Assembly: GCA_048262455.1 (NCBI GenBank)
Contig: JBLXFD010000008.1
Coordinates: 1-64,000 of the forward strand
DNA length: 64,000 nucleotides
Reading direction: 5' to 3'
DNA from: Psychromarinibacter sp048262455
GTDB taxonomy: Bacteria > Pseudomonadota > Alphaproteobacteria > Rhodobacterales > Rhodobacteraceae
Shown: in pieces, positions 18,104-27,885 of the stretch
Position numbering within the stretch: the first letter of the stretch is position 1
Layout of the letters: each line of letters opens with the position of its first letter
Translations under genes and position numbers: made by a program
Notes under the pieces: generated by a model
Database searches by the model: none
What the model saw: the letters and a program-made list of their open reading frames with translations, nothing else
What the model was told of the DNA's origin: nothing

Positions 18104-18271
18104 GGGAATTTCCTTTTCCAGGTAGGTGCTTCCCCACCCGCCTAGCAGGGCGCGGATGACATGTGGCGTCACAAGTATTCACGTAATGTAATATGTCTCC
18201 GGTTATGTCCCCGCCCCCGCCCCGCCCCGCATCCCGCCGCTCCGGCTTGCGCCCGGTTTCGGCCGCGTGTC

Positions 18272-19648
18272 ATGCTCGGGCGTCAAGGGGGGACGGGATT
18301 GGAAGCGGAACTGCAGCGTTACGCCCTGATGCTGGGCGATCTCTGGACCTACCTGCGCGCGCAGGCGGAACTGATGCTGCTGCCGTCGCGGCTGACCCAG
18401 CTGGCGATCCTGGCGGTCTGCCTCTTCGCCGCCTTCAGCCTTTCGCGCTGGGCGACACCGCGGATGCGCGCCTGGCTGGCGCAGCGGACCTCCTGGCCCA
18501 CCTGGCGGCTGCGGCTGCTGCTGATCGTGCAGCGGCGGCTGTGGCTGATCTTCTTCGTGGCGATGTGCTGGGCCTCGGTCTGGCTGATGATGTCGCTCTA
18601 CGCCTTCCCCTCGCGGCGCTACATCCTGGTGCTCGGCGCCACCATCGCCACCGCATGGCTTGCCGTCAGCCTCACCGCGCGGCTGGTGCGCAACCCGCTG
18701 CTGCGGCGGGTGGTGACATGGGGGCTGTGGATCTACGTGACGCTGCACTACCTCGGCGTCAGCGACGAGGCGGCGGCCTTCCTCGACGGTCTGGCGATCG
18801 AGTTCGGGGATTTCCGCCTCAGCCTGCTGGCGGTGCTGAAGGCGCTGGTGGTGACGGCGGTGCTGTTCACCCTGGCGCGGCTGGTGGCCTCCACCTCGGC
18901 GGCGCGGATCCGCAGCAACGAGGATATCTCTCCCTCGATGCGGGTGCTGCTGGTCAAGGTGCTGCAGATCGTGCTGTTCTCCTCTGCCTTCTTCATCGGG
19001 CTGAAAGCGGTGGGCTTCGACCTGACCGGCCTTGCCGTGCTGTCGGGCGCGGTGGGCGTGGGGCTGGGTTTCGGCCTGCAGAAGGTGGTGTCGAACCTGG
19101 TGTCCGGGGTCATCATCCTGCTGGACAAGTCGATCAAGCCCGGCGACGTCATCAGCCTCGGCGACACCTTCGGCTGGATCAACGCCCTGGGCGCGCGCTA
19201 CGTCAGCGTGGTGACGCGGGACGGCAAGGAATACCTGATCCCGAACGAGGACCTGATCACCGGGCAGGTGGTGAACTGGTCCCACACCAACGACTTCGTC
19301 CGGCTCGACCTGTTCTTCGGCACCTCCTACGGGGACGATCCGCACCTGGTGCGGCGGCTGGCGGTCGAGGCGGCCACCAGCGTGGAGCGGGTGCTGTCCA
19401 GCCACCCGGCGGTCTGCCACATCGTCGGCTTCGGCGACAGCTCGGTCGACTACATCCTGCGGTTCTGGATCCGCGATCCCACGACGGGGCTGACCAACAT
19501 CCGCGGCAACGTCTACCTGGCGCTCTGGGACGCCTTCCGCGAAAACGGCATCTCGATCCCCTTCCCGCAGCGCGAGGTGCGGGTGCTGGAGGGCAGCGAG
19601 CTGCGCACGCGGCGGGCCGAAGCAGGATCGGTGGATCTGGGCGATTAA
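18272..19648 (+). CDS. MscS-family mechanosensitive ion channel
   Basis: A membrane channel that opens under membrane tension and releases solutes on osmotic downshock. Several N-terminal hydrophobic spans (about six) precede the conserved pore helix and MscS beta domain: AVGVGLGFGLQKVVSNLVSG, then DKSIKPGDVISLGD and LIPNEDLITGQVVNW. A C-terminal alpha/beta vestibule completes it. The ATG at 18272 is one start; a TTG at 18299 has a much better ribosome binding site (AAGGGGGGA seven bases upstream) and may be the true start. It converges on the YihY gene with a four-base overlap. Confidence 0.9.
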   Translation: MLGRQGGTGLEAELQRYALMLGDLWTYLRAQAELMLLPSRLTQLAILAVCLFAAFSLSRWATPRMRAWLAQRTSWPTWRLRLLLIVQRRLWLIFFVAMCWASVWLMMSLYAFPSRRYILVLGATIATAWLAVSLTARLVRNPLLRRVVTWGLWIYVTLHYLGVSDEAAAFLDGLAIEFGDFRLSLLAVLKALVVTAVLFTLARLVASTSAARIRSNEDISPSMRVLLVKVLQIVLFSSAFFIGLKAVGFDLTGLAVLSGAVGVGLGFGLQKVVSNLVSGVIILLDKSIKPGDVISLGDTFGWINALGARYVSVVTRDGKEYLIPNEDLITGQVVNWSHTNDFVRLDLFFGTSYGDDPHLVRRLAVEAATSVERVLSSHPAVCHIVGFGDSSVDYILRFWIRDPTTGLTNIRGNVYLALWDAFRENGISIPFPQREVRVLEGSELRTRRAEAGSVDLGD

Positions 19649-20508
19649 CCCGGCGGGCGGCGGAAGCGTTCGAACCGGCGCGGGCGCTGGTACGGGAAGG
19701 CGCTGTCGATCTCGGCGTTCACCGCCGCGCCCATCAGCACCGACAGGGCGCTGATGAACAGCCACATCAGCAACGCGATCACCGCGCCGATGGAGCCGTA
19801 GATCTCGTTGTAGCTGCCGAAGTTCCGCAGGTAGAGCGAGAACAGCGCCGAGGCCACCGCCCACATCACCATGGCCATCACCGCCCCCGCGCTCAGCCAG
19901 CGCGGCCGGCGGCCCCGGTGGTTCGGCCCGTAACGGTAGATCAGCCCGATCATCCCGGTGGTGATCGCCCCCACCAGCGTCCAGTTGGTGACCAGCAGGA
20001 TCGCCTCGTACAGCCGGCCCTGCGGGAAGATCGTCAGGATGATCGGCGCCGCCACGATGCTGGCCAGCGCCGCCAGCGACACCGCCACCAGAGAGGCGGT
20101 CATGAACACCGTCCAGAACACCCCCCAGACCCCGGCGCGGGTAGAGGTGCCGTAGGCCGCGTTCAGCCCCCGCATCAGCGCCCCCACCCCGGCCCGGGTC
20201 GACCACAGCGCGGCGCCCGTGGACAGGACAGAGGTCAGCCCAAGCGTCGAGTCCCGCGCCGCGATCAGCCGGGTCATCTGGGTGTTCAGCAACGAGTAGG
20301 CCTCGGGCGGCAGGAAGGCCTTGAGATAGATGATCTGGTCCTGGATCAGGTCCGGGTTCGACATAATCCCGAACAGCGCGATCAGCGCCGCGACCCCGGG
20401 GAAGAACGCCAGCATCGCGTAAAACGCTACCCCGGCGGCAATCAGGTCCAGGTTGCGTTCCGTGACCGCGGTGAACACCCCCGTGGCGATCCGCCAGATC
20501 GCGCGCAT
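19645..20508 (-). CDS. YihY/BrkB-family inner-membrane protein
   Basis: A protein of about 287 residues with the six-span pattern of the YihY/BrkB (UPF0761) family. Diagnostic pieces are DLIAAGVAFYAMLAFFPGVAA near the N terminus, the WSTRAGVGALMRGLNAAY segment and the GSYNEIYGSIGAVIALLMW end. Its biochemical role is not established; it is not the tRNA-processing enzyme once assumed for the family. An in-frame start at 20592 is possible, but its extra residues are low-complexity, so the ATG at 20508 is preferred. Confidence 0.88.
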   Translation of the reverse strand: MRAIWRIATGVFTAVTERNLDLIAAGVAFYAMLAFFPGVAALIALFGIMSNPDLIQDQIIYLKAFLPPEAYSLLNTQMTRLIAARDSTLGLTSVLSTGAALWSTRAGVGALMRGLNAAYGTSTRAGVWGVFWTVFMTASLVAVSLAALASIVAAPIILTIFPQGRLYEAILLVTNWTLVGAITTGMIGLIYRYGPNHRGRRPRWLSAGAVMAMVMWAVASALFSLYLRNFGSYNEIYGSIGAVIALLMWLFISALSVLMGAAVNAEIDSAFPYQRPRRFERFRRPPG

Positions 20509-20714
20509 CAGCTTCAGTGCCTTTTCGATCCCGTGCCTCCCGTCCCCTGCCCTTCCCGCGCCCTGCCCTGCGGCGCGGCCGGCTACACCCATTTGCCCCG
20601 GCCGCTGGCGATTTCCAGCGTGCGCGGCAGGTTTTCGGGCACCACTTATTGAGAAACGCCCCCCCTGATGCTACCTATAGGGCATGCCCGGCGTCGGGGC
20701 ACAGGCGGCGCGCA

Positions 20715-21152
20715 ATGAAGGAGGACGATGTCCTGTCTCACATCGCGATGGCGGCCCGTGGTACGGCCGTTACGGGTACGGCCATGACGCCCACCCACCC
20801 ACAGGCGACAAGCGAAGAGCTGCTTGCGCGCATCCTTTCCTCTCTTGAAGACGACAAGGCCGAAGAGGTCGTGTCGATCAGCCTCCAGGGCAAGTCCACC
20901 ATGGCCGACACCATGGTCATCTGCTCGGGCCGGTCGTCGCGCCAGGTCGCGTCGATCTCGGAAAAGCTGACAGAGCGCCTCAAGGAAGACTGCGGCGTGA
21001 TCTGCAAGGTCGAGGGCAAGGACCAGGGCGACTGGGTCCTGATCGACGCGGGCGACGTGATCGTCCACGTGTTCCGGCCGGAGGTGCGCGAGTTCTACCA
21101 GCTCGAGAAGATGTGGATGACCCCCGGCGAAGCGGTGGTCGCCAAGGTCTGA
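20715..21152 (+). CDS. rsfS: Ribosome silencing factor RsfS
   Basis: A 145-residue protein that binds ribosomal protein L14 and blocks subunit joining when nutrients are scarce. Core motifs are DDKAEEVVSISLQGKSTMADTMVICSG in part, then GVICKVEGKDQGDWVLIDAGDVIVHVF, matching RsfS/YbeB. The first 30 residues are not conserved, so internal ATGs (20748 or 20784) could be the start. It overlaps rlmH by one base (TGATG), the usual alphaproteobacterial pairing. Confidence 0.93.
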   Translation: MKEDDVLSHIAMAARGTAVTGTAMTPTHPQATSEELLARILSSLEDDKAEEVVSISLQGKSTMADTMVICSGRSSRQVASISEKLTERLKEDCGVICKVEGKDQGDWVLIDAGDVIVHVFRPEVREFYQLEKMWMTPGEAVVAKV

Positions 21153-21622
21153 TGCGCCTGACGATCTGCGCGGTGGGGCGGCTGCGGGCCGGTCCGGAAC
21201 GCGCGCTTGTTGACGATTACCTTGCCCGCCTGGACCGCACCGGGCGCGGGCTTGGCCTTGGTCCCGCCGGCGTCACCGAGGTGGAGGACCGAAAGGGCGG
21301 CGGCATGGCGGCCGAGGCGGCGCTGCTGCGCCGGGCGGTCCCGAAAGGCGCGCGGCTGGTGGCGCTGGACGAGCGCGGGCAGCAGCTGACCTCTCCCCAA
21401 TTCGCGGATCTTCTGGGCGGCTGGCGGGATACCGGCACCTCGGACGCGGCGTTCCTGATCGGCGGCGCGGACGGGCTGGACCCGGCGCTGCGGGACGAGG
21501 CGGACAGCCGGATCTCGCTGGGGAAGATGGTGTGGCCGCACATGCTGGTGCGGGTGATGCTGGCGGAGCAGTTGTACAGGGCTGCGGCGATATTGGCGGG
21601 GACGCCGTACCATCGGGTTTAG
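21152..21622 (+). CDS. rlmH: 23S rRNA (pseudouridine1915-N3)-methyltransferase RlmH
   Basis: A 156-residue SPOUT-class methyltransferase acting on pseudouridine 1915 of 23S rRNA in the assembled ribosome. The trefoil-knot SAM site is visible in FLIGGADGLDP, with the C-terminal RISLGKMVWPHMLVRVMLAEQLYRA and the closing GTPYHR motif. Its start shares a base with the rsfS stop, so the two are coupled. Repeat family B starts 16 bases after its stop. Confidence 0.96.
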   Translation: MRLTICAVGRLRAGPERALVDDYLARLDRTGRGLGLGPAGVTEVEDRKGGGMAAEAALLRRAVPKGARLVALDERGQQLTSPQFADLLGGWRDTGTSDAAFLIGGADGLDPALRDEADSRISLGKMVWPHMLVRVMLAEQLYRAAAILAGTPYHRV

Positions 21623-21637
21623 GGATTTGGCGTGGGT

Positions 21638-22190
21638 GGCGGGGTGAACCCCGCCCTACCGGGTCATTCGAAGCGCTGGTCAGCCCCCGAACAAGCCGTG
21701 AGCGCGGGGGCGAGCGCCTGCCCGTCCCGGCGGGCTAGTGTTGCACAAAGGCGGGGTGAACCCCGCCCTACCACCCCTGATGAACGAAGCGCTGATGCGC
21801 CCCGAACAAGCCGAAGGCGCGGGGCGAGCGCCTGCCCGTCCGCACGGGCTGGCGCTGCGTCACCCTCGTGCACGGCTCATTCGGAGCGCGGACTTGGCTG
21901 GGATAAAGCGCCTATGTCTGATGGAGGCTGCGCCATCCCACAGGCTGGCTAAACGTTGCACAATGGCGGGGTGAACCCCGCCCGACCACCCATGATGAAC
22001 GAAGCGCTGACCCGCCCCGAACAAGCCGAAGGCGCGGGGCGAGCGCCTGCCCGTTCCGGCGGGCTGGCGCTGTGTCACCCTCGTGCACGGCTCGTTCTGC
22101 GCGCGGACTTGGCCGGCATAAAGCGCACATGCCAAAAGGCAGCAGCGCCACCCCACGGGCAGGCTCACGTTGCACCATGCCTCCCCCATC
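21638..22190. repeat. Repeat family B array: palindrome-headed units
   Basis: The palindrome GGCGGGGTGAACCCCGCC occurs at 21638, 21750 and 21965. The first unit is short (112 bases), the second about 215, and the last runs to about 22190. After each palindrome come a GAACGAAGCGCTG block, CCCCGAACAAGCCG, and a hairpin of AGCGCCTGCCCGT with ACGGGCTGGCGCT. Full units end in CAGGCT...GTTGCAC. The same family, reversed, fills 34845-35289. No gene is credible in the 645-base gap 21623-22267. Confidence 0.85.
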
Positions 22191-22267
22191 GCACCGCCGT
22201 TGAATCCATGCAGGCGAGCGCGTAGAACCGCGGGCAAGGCCGAAAGAGCAAACCTGCGAGCATTCCC

Positions 22268-23788
22268 ATGAGCCCAACGCGACCCGTCGTCCTGTGCATT
22301 CTCGATGGCTGGGGCTATCGCGAGGAGACCGAGGCCAACGCCCCCGCGCTGGCCGAGACGCCCAACTTCGACAGGCTCTGGTCCAGCTGCCCCCACGCCT
22401 TCCTCACCACCTTCGGCCCCGACGCCGGCCTGCCCAGCGGGCAGATGGGCAACTCCGAGGTCGGGCACACCAACATCGGCGCGGGCCGGGTGGTGGCGAT
22501 GGACCTGGGGCAGATCGACCTGGCGATCGAGGACCGCTCGTTCTTCCAGAACGCCGCGATCCTCGACTTCGCCGCCAAGGTGAAGGCCGCCGGGGGCACC
22601 GCGCACCTGGCCGGGCTGACCTCGCCCGGCGGAGTGCACGCGCACCAGGACCACATCGTCGCCGCCGCCCGGCTGCTGACGGACCGGGGCGTGCCGGTGG
22701 CGGTGCACATCATCACCGACGGCCGCGACGTGCCGCCCAAGTCGGCCCGCGCGCAGGTGGAGCGGTTCCTGCAGGACCTGCCCGAGGGGGTCCAGGTCCG
22801 CTCTGTCTCCGGGCGCTACTTCGCGCTGGACCGCGACAACCGCTGGGACCGGGTGCAGAAGGCCTTCGCCGCCATGATCCACGCCGAGGGCGGGCGCGCG
22901 GACAGCGCCGACGCCGCCATCGCCGCCGCCTACGAGCGGGGCGAGACCGACGAATTCGTCGCCCCCACCGTGCTGGAGGGTCACAGCGGCATTCGCGACG
23001 GCGACGGGCTGTTCTTCGTCAACTTCCGCGCCGACCGCGCGCGCGAGATCCTTGCCGCCATGGCCGCCCCCGACTTCGACGGGTTCGACGCCGGCAAGCG
23101 CCCGAAGTTCTCGGCGCTGCTGGGGATGGTGGAATATTCCGACGCCCACAACGCCTGGATGACCGCCGCCTTCCCCAAGCGGAAGATCGTGAACACGCTG
23201 GGCGAATGGGTGGCGAAACAGGGCCTGCGCCAGTTCCGGCTGGCCGAGACCGAGAAGTACCCCCATGTCACCTTCTTCCTGAACGGCGGGAAGGAGACGC
23301 CGGAGACCGGCGAGGACCGGTTCATGCCCCCCTCGCCCAAGGTCGCCACCTACGACATGCAGCCCGAGATGAGCGCGCCGCAGGTGACGGAGAAACTGGT
23401 GGAGGCGATCGGCGCGGGCTACGACCTGATCGTGGTGAACTACGCCAACCCCGACATGGTCGGCCACACCGGCGACCTGGACGCTGCCATGCGCGCCTGC
23501 GCGGCGGTGGACGCGGGGCTGGGAGAGGCCTTGGCCGCGCTGGAACAGGCCGGCGGCGCAATGATCGTCACCGCCGACCACGGCAATTGCGAATTGATGA
23601 CCGACCTCGAAACCGGCGCCCCCCATACCGCCCATACCACCAACCTGGTCCCGGTGATCCTGTCCGGCGGGCCCGAGGGCGCGCGGCTGCGCGACGGGCG
23701 GCTGGCGGATCTTGCCCCCACCGTGCTGGCGCTGATGGGGCTGGACCAGCCGGAGGAAATGACCGGGCGGAGCCTGCTTTGCGACTGA
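22268..23788 (+). CDS. gpmI: 2,3-bisphosphoglycerate-independent phosphoglycerate mutase
   Basis: A 506-residue metalloenzyme of glycolysis and gluconeogenesis that interconverts 3- and 2-phosphoglycerate. The alkaline-phosphatase-like core has LCILDGWGYR at the N terminus, the catalytic serine in GQMGNSEVGHTNIGAG and metal ligands in NPDMVGHTG and VTADHGNCE. The full family length is present. The start at 22268 follows a GAGCATTCCC sequence. The next gene begins inside its last codons. Confidence 0.97.
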   Translation: MSPTRPVVLCILDGWGYREETEANAPALAETPNFDRLWSSCPHAFLTTFGPDAGLPSGQMGNSEVGHTNIGAGRVVAMDLGQIDLAIEDRSFFQNAAILDFAAKVKAAGGTAHLAGLTSPGGVHAHQDHIVAAARLLTDRGVPVAVHIITDGRDVPPKSARAQVERFLQDLPEGVQVRSVSGRYFALDRDNRWDRVQKAFAAMIHAEGGRADSADAAIAAAYERGETDEFVAPTVLEGHSGIRDGDGLFFVNFRADRAREILAAMAAPDFDGFDAGKRPKFSALLGMVEYSDAHNAWMTAAFPKRKIVNTLGEWVAKQGLRQFRLAETEKYPHVTFFLNGGKETPETGEDRFMPPSPKVATYDMQPEMSAPQVTEKLVEAIGAGYDLIVVNYANPDMVGHTGDLDAAMRACAAVDAGLGEALAALEQAGGAMIVTADHGNCELMTDLETGAPHTAHTTNLVPVILSGGPEGARLRDGRLADLAPTVLALMGLDQPEEMTGRSLLCD

Positions 23789-24900
23789 TCCGGCTGGCGC
23801 CCCTGCTGGCCTGTCTCGCCCTGCCGCTGCCCGCCGGCGCGCAGGAGGATCCCGGCGTCATCGCCCGCCGCGCTGCGGGACAGCTGGAGGCGGCGCAGAA
23901 CGCGCTGGCGGCGGCCGAAAAGGCCAGCGACCGGGTGCGCGCGCTGACCATGACCATCCGCGCCTATGAGAACGGGCTGACGGCGCTGCGCGAAGGGGTG
24001 CGCCGCGCGGCGGTGCGCGAGGCCGCCCTGCGCCGCCGCTTCGACGCCGAGCGCGGGCGCGTGGCCCGGCTGTTGGGCGTGCTGCAATCGATCGAGGCCT
24101 CGCCCGCCCCGCTGCTGCTGCTGCATCCCTCGGGCCCCGTGGGCACCGCCCGCTCGGGCATGATCGTCAGCCAGATCGCCCCCGCCCTGCAGCGCGAGGC
24201 CGAGGCGCTGCGGTCGGACCTGGAGGAAATCGCGGTGCTGCGGGCGTTGCAGGAAAGCGCCGCCGACAGCCTGCGCGAGGGGCTGGCCGGGGTGCAGGAG
24301 GCGCGCACCGCGCTGAGCCAGGCGATCTCCAACCGGGTCGACCTGCCGAAGCGGCTGCTGTCGGACCCCGAGGCGCTGAACCGGCTGATCGAGGGGGCCG
24401 AGACGCTGCAGGCCTTCGCCTCGGGCCTGACCGACATGCGCGCCGACGGCCCCGAGCCGGAATTCGACGCCGCCACCGGCGGGCTGCCGCTGCCGGTCGC
24501 CGGCCGGGTGCTGCGCCGCCCCGGCGAGGCCGACGCCGCCGGCATCGCCCGCCCCGGCCTTGTGGTCGCCACCGAACCGCGGGCGCTGGTCACCACCCCC
24601 TGGGCCGCCACCGTGCGCTACCGCGGGCCGCTTCTGGACTACGGAAACGTGATGGTGCTTGAGCCCGGCGGTGGCTACCTGCTGGTTCTTGCCGGTCTCG
24701 AAGAGGTATATGGAGAACTGGGAGAGGTGCTTCCCGCCGGGACCCCCGTGGGGCTGATGGGCGGAAACGTACCGCAGGAGGGCGCCATTCTTGCGCGTGC
24801 CGCCGAAGTCGGTGGCGTTCAGCGCACGGAGACGCTTTATATAGAAGCGAGACAGGGCGAGGACCCCATCGACCCCGGTCAATGGTTCGCCATCGAATGA
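23779..24900 (+). CDS. EnvC-like murein hydrolase activator (degenerate LytM domain)
   Basis: A 373-residue exported protein. The TTG start at 23779 overlaps the gpmI stop by ten bases and follows a GGCGGAG site; a signal peptide (LIRLAPLLACLALPLPAGAQ) follows directly. Residues about 30-230 are a long coiled coil, as in EnvC. The C-terminal M23/LytM-like domain (about 260-360) shows the GNVMVLEPGGGYLLVLAGL segment but lacks the histidine and aspartate ligands of active peptidases, so it should activate amidases rather than cut murein itself. The gpmI-envC-ctpA order is common in alphaproteobacteria. Confidence 0.87.
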   Translation: MRLIRLAPLLACLALPLPAGAQEDPGVIARRAAGQLEAAQNALAAAEKASDRVRALTMTIRAYENGLTALREGVRRAAVREAALRRRFDAERGRVARLLGVLQSIEASPAPLLLLHPSGPVGTARSGMIVSQIAPALQREAEALRSDLEEIAVLRALQESAADSLREGLAGVQEARTALSQAISNRVDLPKRLLSDPEALNRLIEGAETLQAFASGLTDMRADGPEPEFDAATGGLPLPVAGRVLRRPGEADAAGIARPGLVVATEPRALVTTPWAATVRYRGPLLDYGNVMVLEPGGGYLLVLAGLEEVYGELGEVLPAGTPVGLMGGNVPQEGAILARAAEVGGVQRTETLYIEARQGEDPIDPGQWFAIE

Positions 24901-24914
24901 GGACGAGGACCCCT

Positions 24915-26252
<1,338 letters not shown>

Positions 26253-26276
26253 GGCTGGCTTCGTTGATGGTTTTGG

Positions 26277-26305
26277 AGGGCCCCTGCGGGGGCCCTTCGT
26301 GTTTG
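26277..26305 (+). terminator. Terminator after ctpA
   Basis: An 8-bp stem AGGGCCCC/GGGGCCCT with a four-base loop, preceded by TTTT and followed by TTCGTGTTTG, lies 24 bases beyond the ctpA stop. The T tract is weak but placement fits the end of gpmI-envC-ctpA. Confidence 0.7.
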
Positions 26306-26330
26306 TGGGGTATGTGACCCGCACGGCAAA

Positions 26331-26871
26331 GGGCCAGCGCCCGTCCGTGGGTGGGCGCATGGGACGCTGGTGGTCGCCACTTTATCTTACCGCCACATCC
26401 TCGCTCGATCCCCGCGCCAACGTTGACGTAGCGCCCGCCCGGGGGACGGACGGGCGCTGGCCCGGCGGCGCTGCGCGCCTTGTTCCGGGCCGGGTGCTCT
26501 TGTCACAACAGAGGGCCAGTGCCCGTCCGTGGGTGGGAGCTGCTGCCGCTGGTGGTAGCCTCTTTATGGCACCGCCACTCCCTCGCTCCACCCCCACGCA
26601 AACGGTGAAGAAGCGCCCGCCCGGGGGACGGACGGGCGCTGGCCCGGCGGCACTGCGTGCCTTGTTCCGGGCCGGGTGCTCATGTCCAAACAGAGGGGCA
26701 GCGCCCGTCCGTGGGTGGGCGCATCCACCGCTGGTGGTCGCCGCTTTATGGCACCGCCGCTCCCTTGCTCCACCCCCGCGCAAACGGCGAAGGAGCGCCC
26801 GCCCGGGGGACGGACGGGCGCTGGCCCGGCGGCGCTGCGCGCCTTGTCCCGGGCCGGGGCGCTGCATGCCC
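26331..26871. repeat. Repeat family A array: three ~182-bp long-stem units
   Basis: Left arms start at 26332, 26514 and 26696, exactly 182 bases apart; the matching right arms (ACGGACGGGCGCTGGCC) end at about 26462, 26644 and 26826. The inner loops share TTTAT(C/G), CCGCC, CTCGCTCCACCCC and CGCAAACG blocks with the units at 12698. Some arm pairs carry one mismatch. The array fills the 679-base gap between ctpA and rppH, which has no gene. Confidence 0.87.
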
Positions 26872-26931
26872 GCCATTGTCCCCCGCCCGCCCCTGCCCTA
26901 CCTTCGCCGCGCAACCCGAACGCGAGGCTCC

Positions 26932-27411
26932 ATGACCGCCCCCGATCCCTCCACCCTTCCCTACCGCCCCTGCGTCGGCGTCGTTCTCGCCAACCCTGCC
27001 GGCCGGATCTTCGCCGGTGAGCGGCTGGACACCCCCGGCGCCTGGCAGATGCCGCAGGGCGGGATCGATCCCGGCGAAAGCCCGCGCACCGCCGCGCTGC
27101 GGGAGCTGCGGGAGGAGACCGGGGTGCCGGAGAACGCGGTGACGGTGGAGGCGGAGACCCCCGGCTGGCTGCGCTACGACCTGCCGCCGGAGCTGCTGGG
27201 CAAGGTCTGGAAGGGCCGCTACCGGGGGCAGGAGCAGCGCTGGTTCCTGATGCGCTACGACGGCCCCGACTCCGGCATCCGGATCGACGCCGAACACCCG
27301 GAATTCGCCCGCTGGCAGTGGATGGACCCGGACGACCTGATCGCCGCGATTGTCCCTTTCAAGCGGGCGATCTACCTTGAGGTCATCAACGCATTCCGGA
27401 AGGACCTGTGA
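26932..27411 (+). CDS. rppH: RNA pyrophosphohydrolase RppH
   Basis: A 159-residue Nudix hydrolase that removes pyrophosphate from the 5' end of mRNA (or hydrolyses dinucleoside polyphosphates) and so starts decay. The Nudix box reads GGIDPGESPRTAALRELREETGV, complete with the REEx catalytic acids. The N terminus YRPCVGVVLANPAGRIFAGER and C-terminal FKRAIYLEVINAF are typical for RppH. The long upstream open frame is repeat DNA, so the ATG at 26932 is the start. Confidence 0.94.
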   Translation: MTAPDPSTLPYRPCVGVVLANPAGRIFAGERLDTPGAWQMPQGGIDPGESPRTAALRELREETGVPENAVTVEAETPGWLRYDLPPELLGKVWKGRYRGQEQRWFLMRYDGPDSGIRIDAEHPEFARWQWMDPDDLIAAIVPFKRAIYLEVINAFRKDL

Positions 27412-27884
27412 TGCCCCTACGCCTTCTCACCTGCACCGCCGTCGCCATCAGCATCGCCGGGCAGGCCGCCGCGCTGTCCTGCCTGCGACCCGACGTGGAA
27501 CGCGCCTTCGCCGAGGCCAACGGCGCCGTCGAGGAATATGTCGTCGTGATCGGCAGCTTCACCGGCGGCCCCGGTCCGCGCCCCGGCGGCACCACCGGCG
27601 GGGACGAGCGGACTTATCCCGCCGTTTTCACCGGCCACCTCCTCAACCGCAACGGCAAGGCCGAAGCGGTGGACCGCGAGGTCGTCGTGCACGAGGCCTG
27701 CGCCGCCTCCTGGTGCAGCGAACTGCCGACCGGACAGGAGGTGCTGACCTTCCTGCGCATCGACGCGGGGGACGTGCCGGTGCTGACCCTCGGGCCCTGC
27801 TATCCCAACTTCTTCACCGCGCCGACCGCGCAGCAGGTGGATACGGTCAAGCAGTGCTTCGTCAGCGGCTGCACCACGATGTAG
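27411..27884 (+). CDS. Secreted cysteine-rich protein of unknown function
   Basis: A 157-residue protein with a signal peptide (MPLRLLTCTAVAISIAGQAAA). The mature protein carries about six cysteines (in SCLRPD, HEACAASWCSE, LGPCYPN, KQCFVSGC), suggesting disulfide bonds in the periplasm. The ATG shares a base with the rppH stop, and a GTG one codon earlier is the alternative. I do not recognise the family. Confidence 0.75.
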   Translation: MPLRLLTCTAVAISIAGQAAALSCLRPDVERAFAEANGAVEEYVVVIGSFTGGPGPRPGGTTGGDERTYPAVFTGHLLNRNGKAEAVDREVVVHEACAASWCSELPTGQEVLTFLRIDAGDVPVLTLGPCYPNFFTAPTAQQVDTVKQCFVSGCTTM

Positions 27885-27885
27885 G

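Noticed and set aside
21632..21974. Small proteins within family B repeats
   Set aside because: Open frames repeat in every unit in several frames and have no ribosome binding sites or conserved codon pattern.
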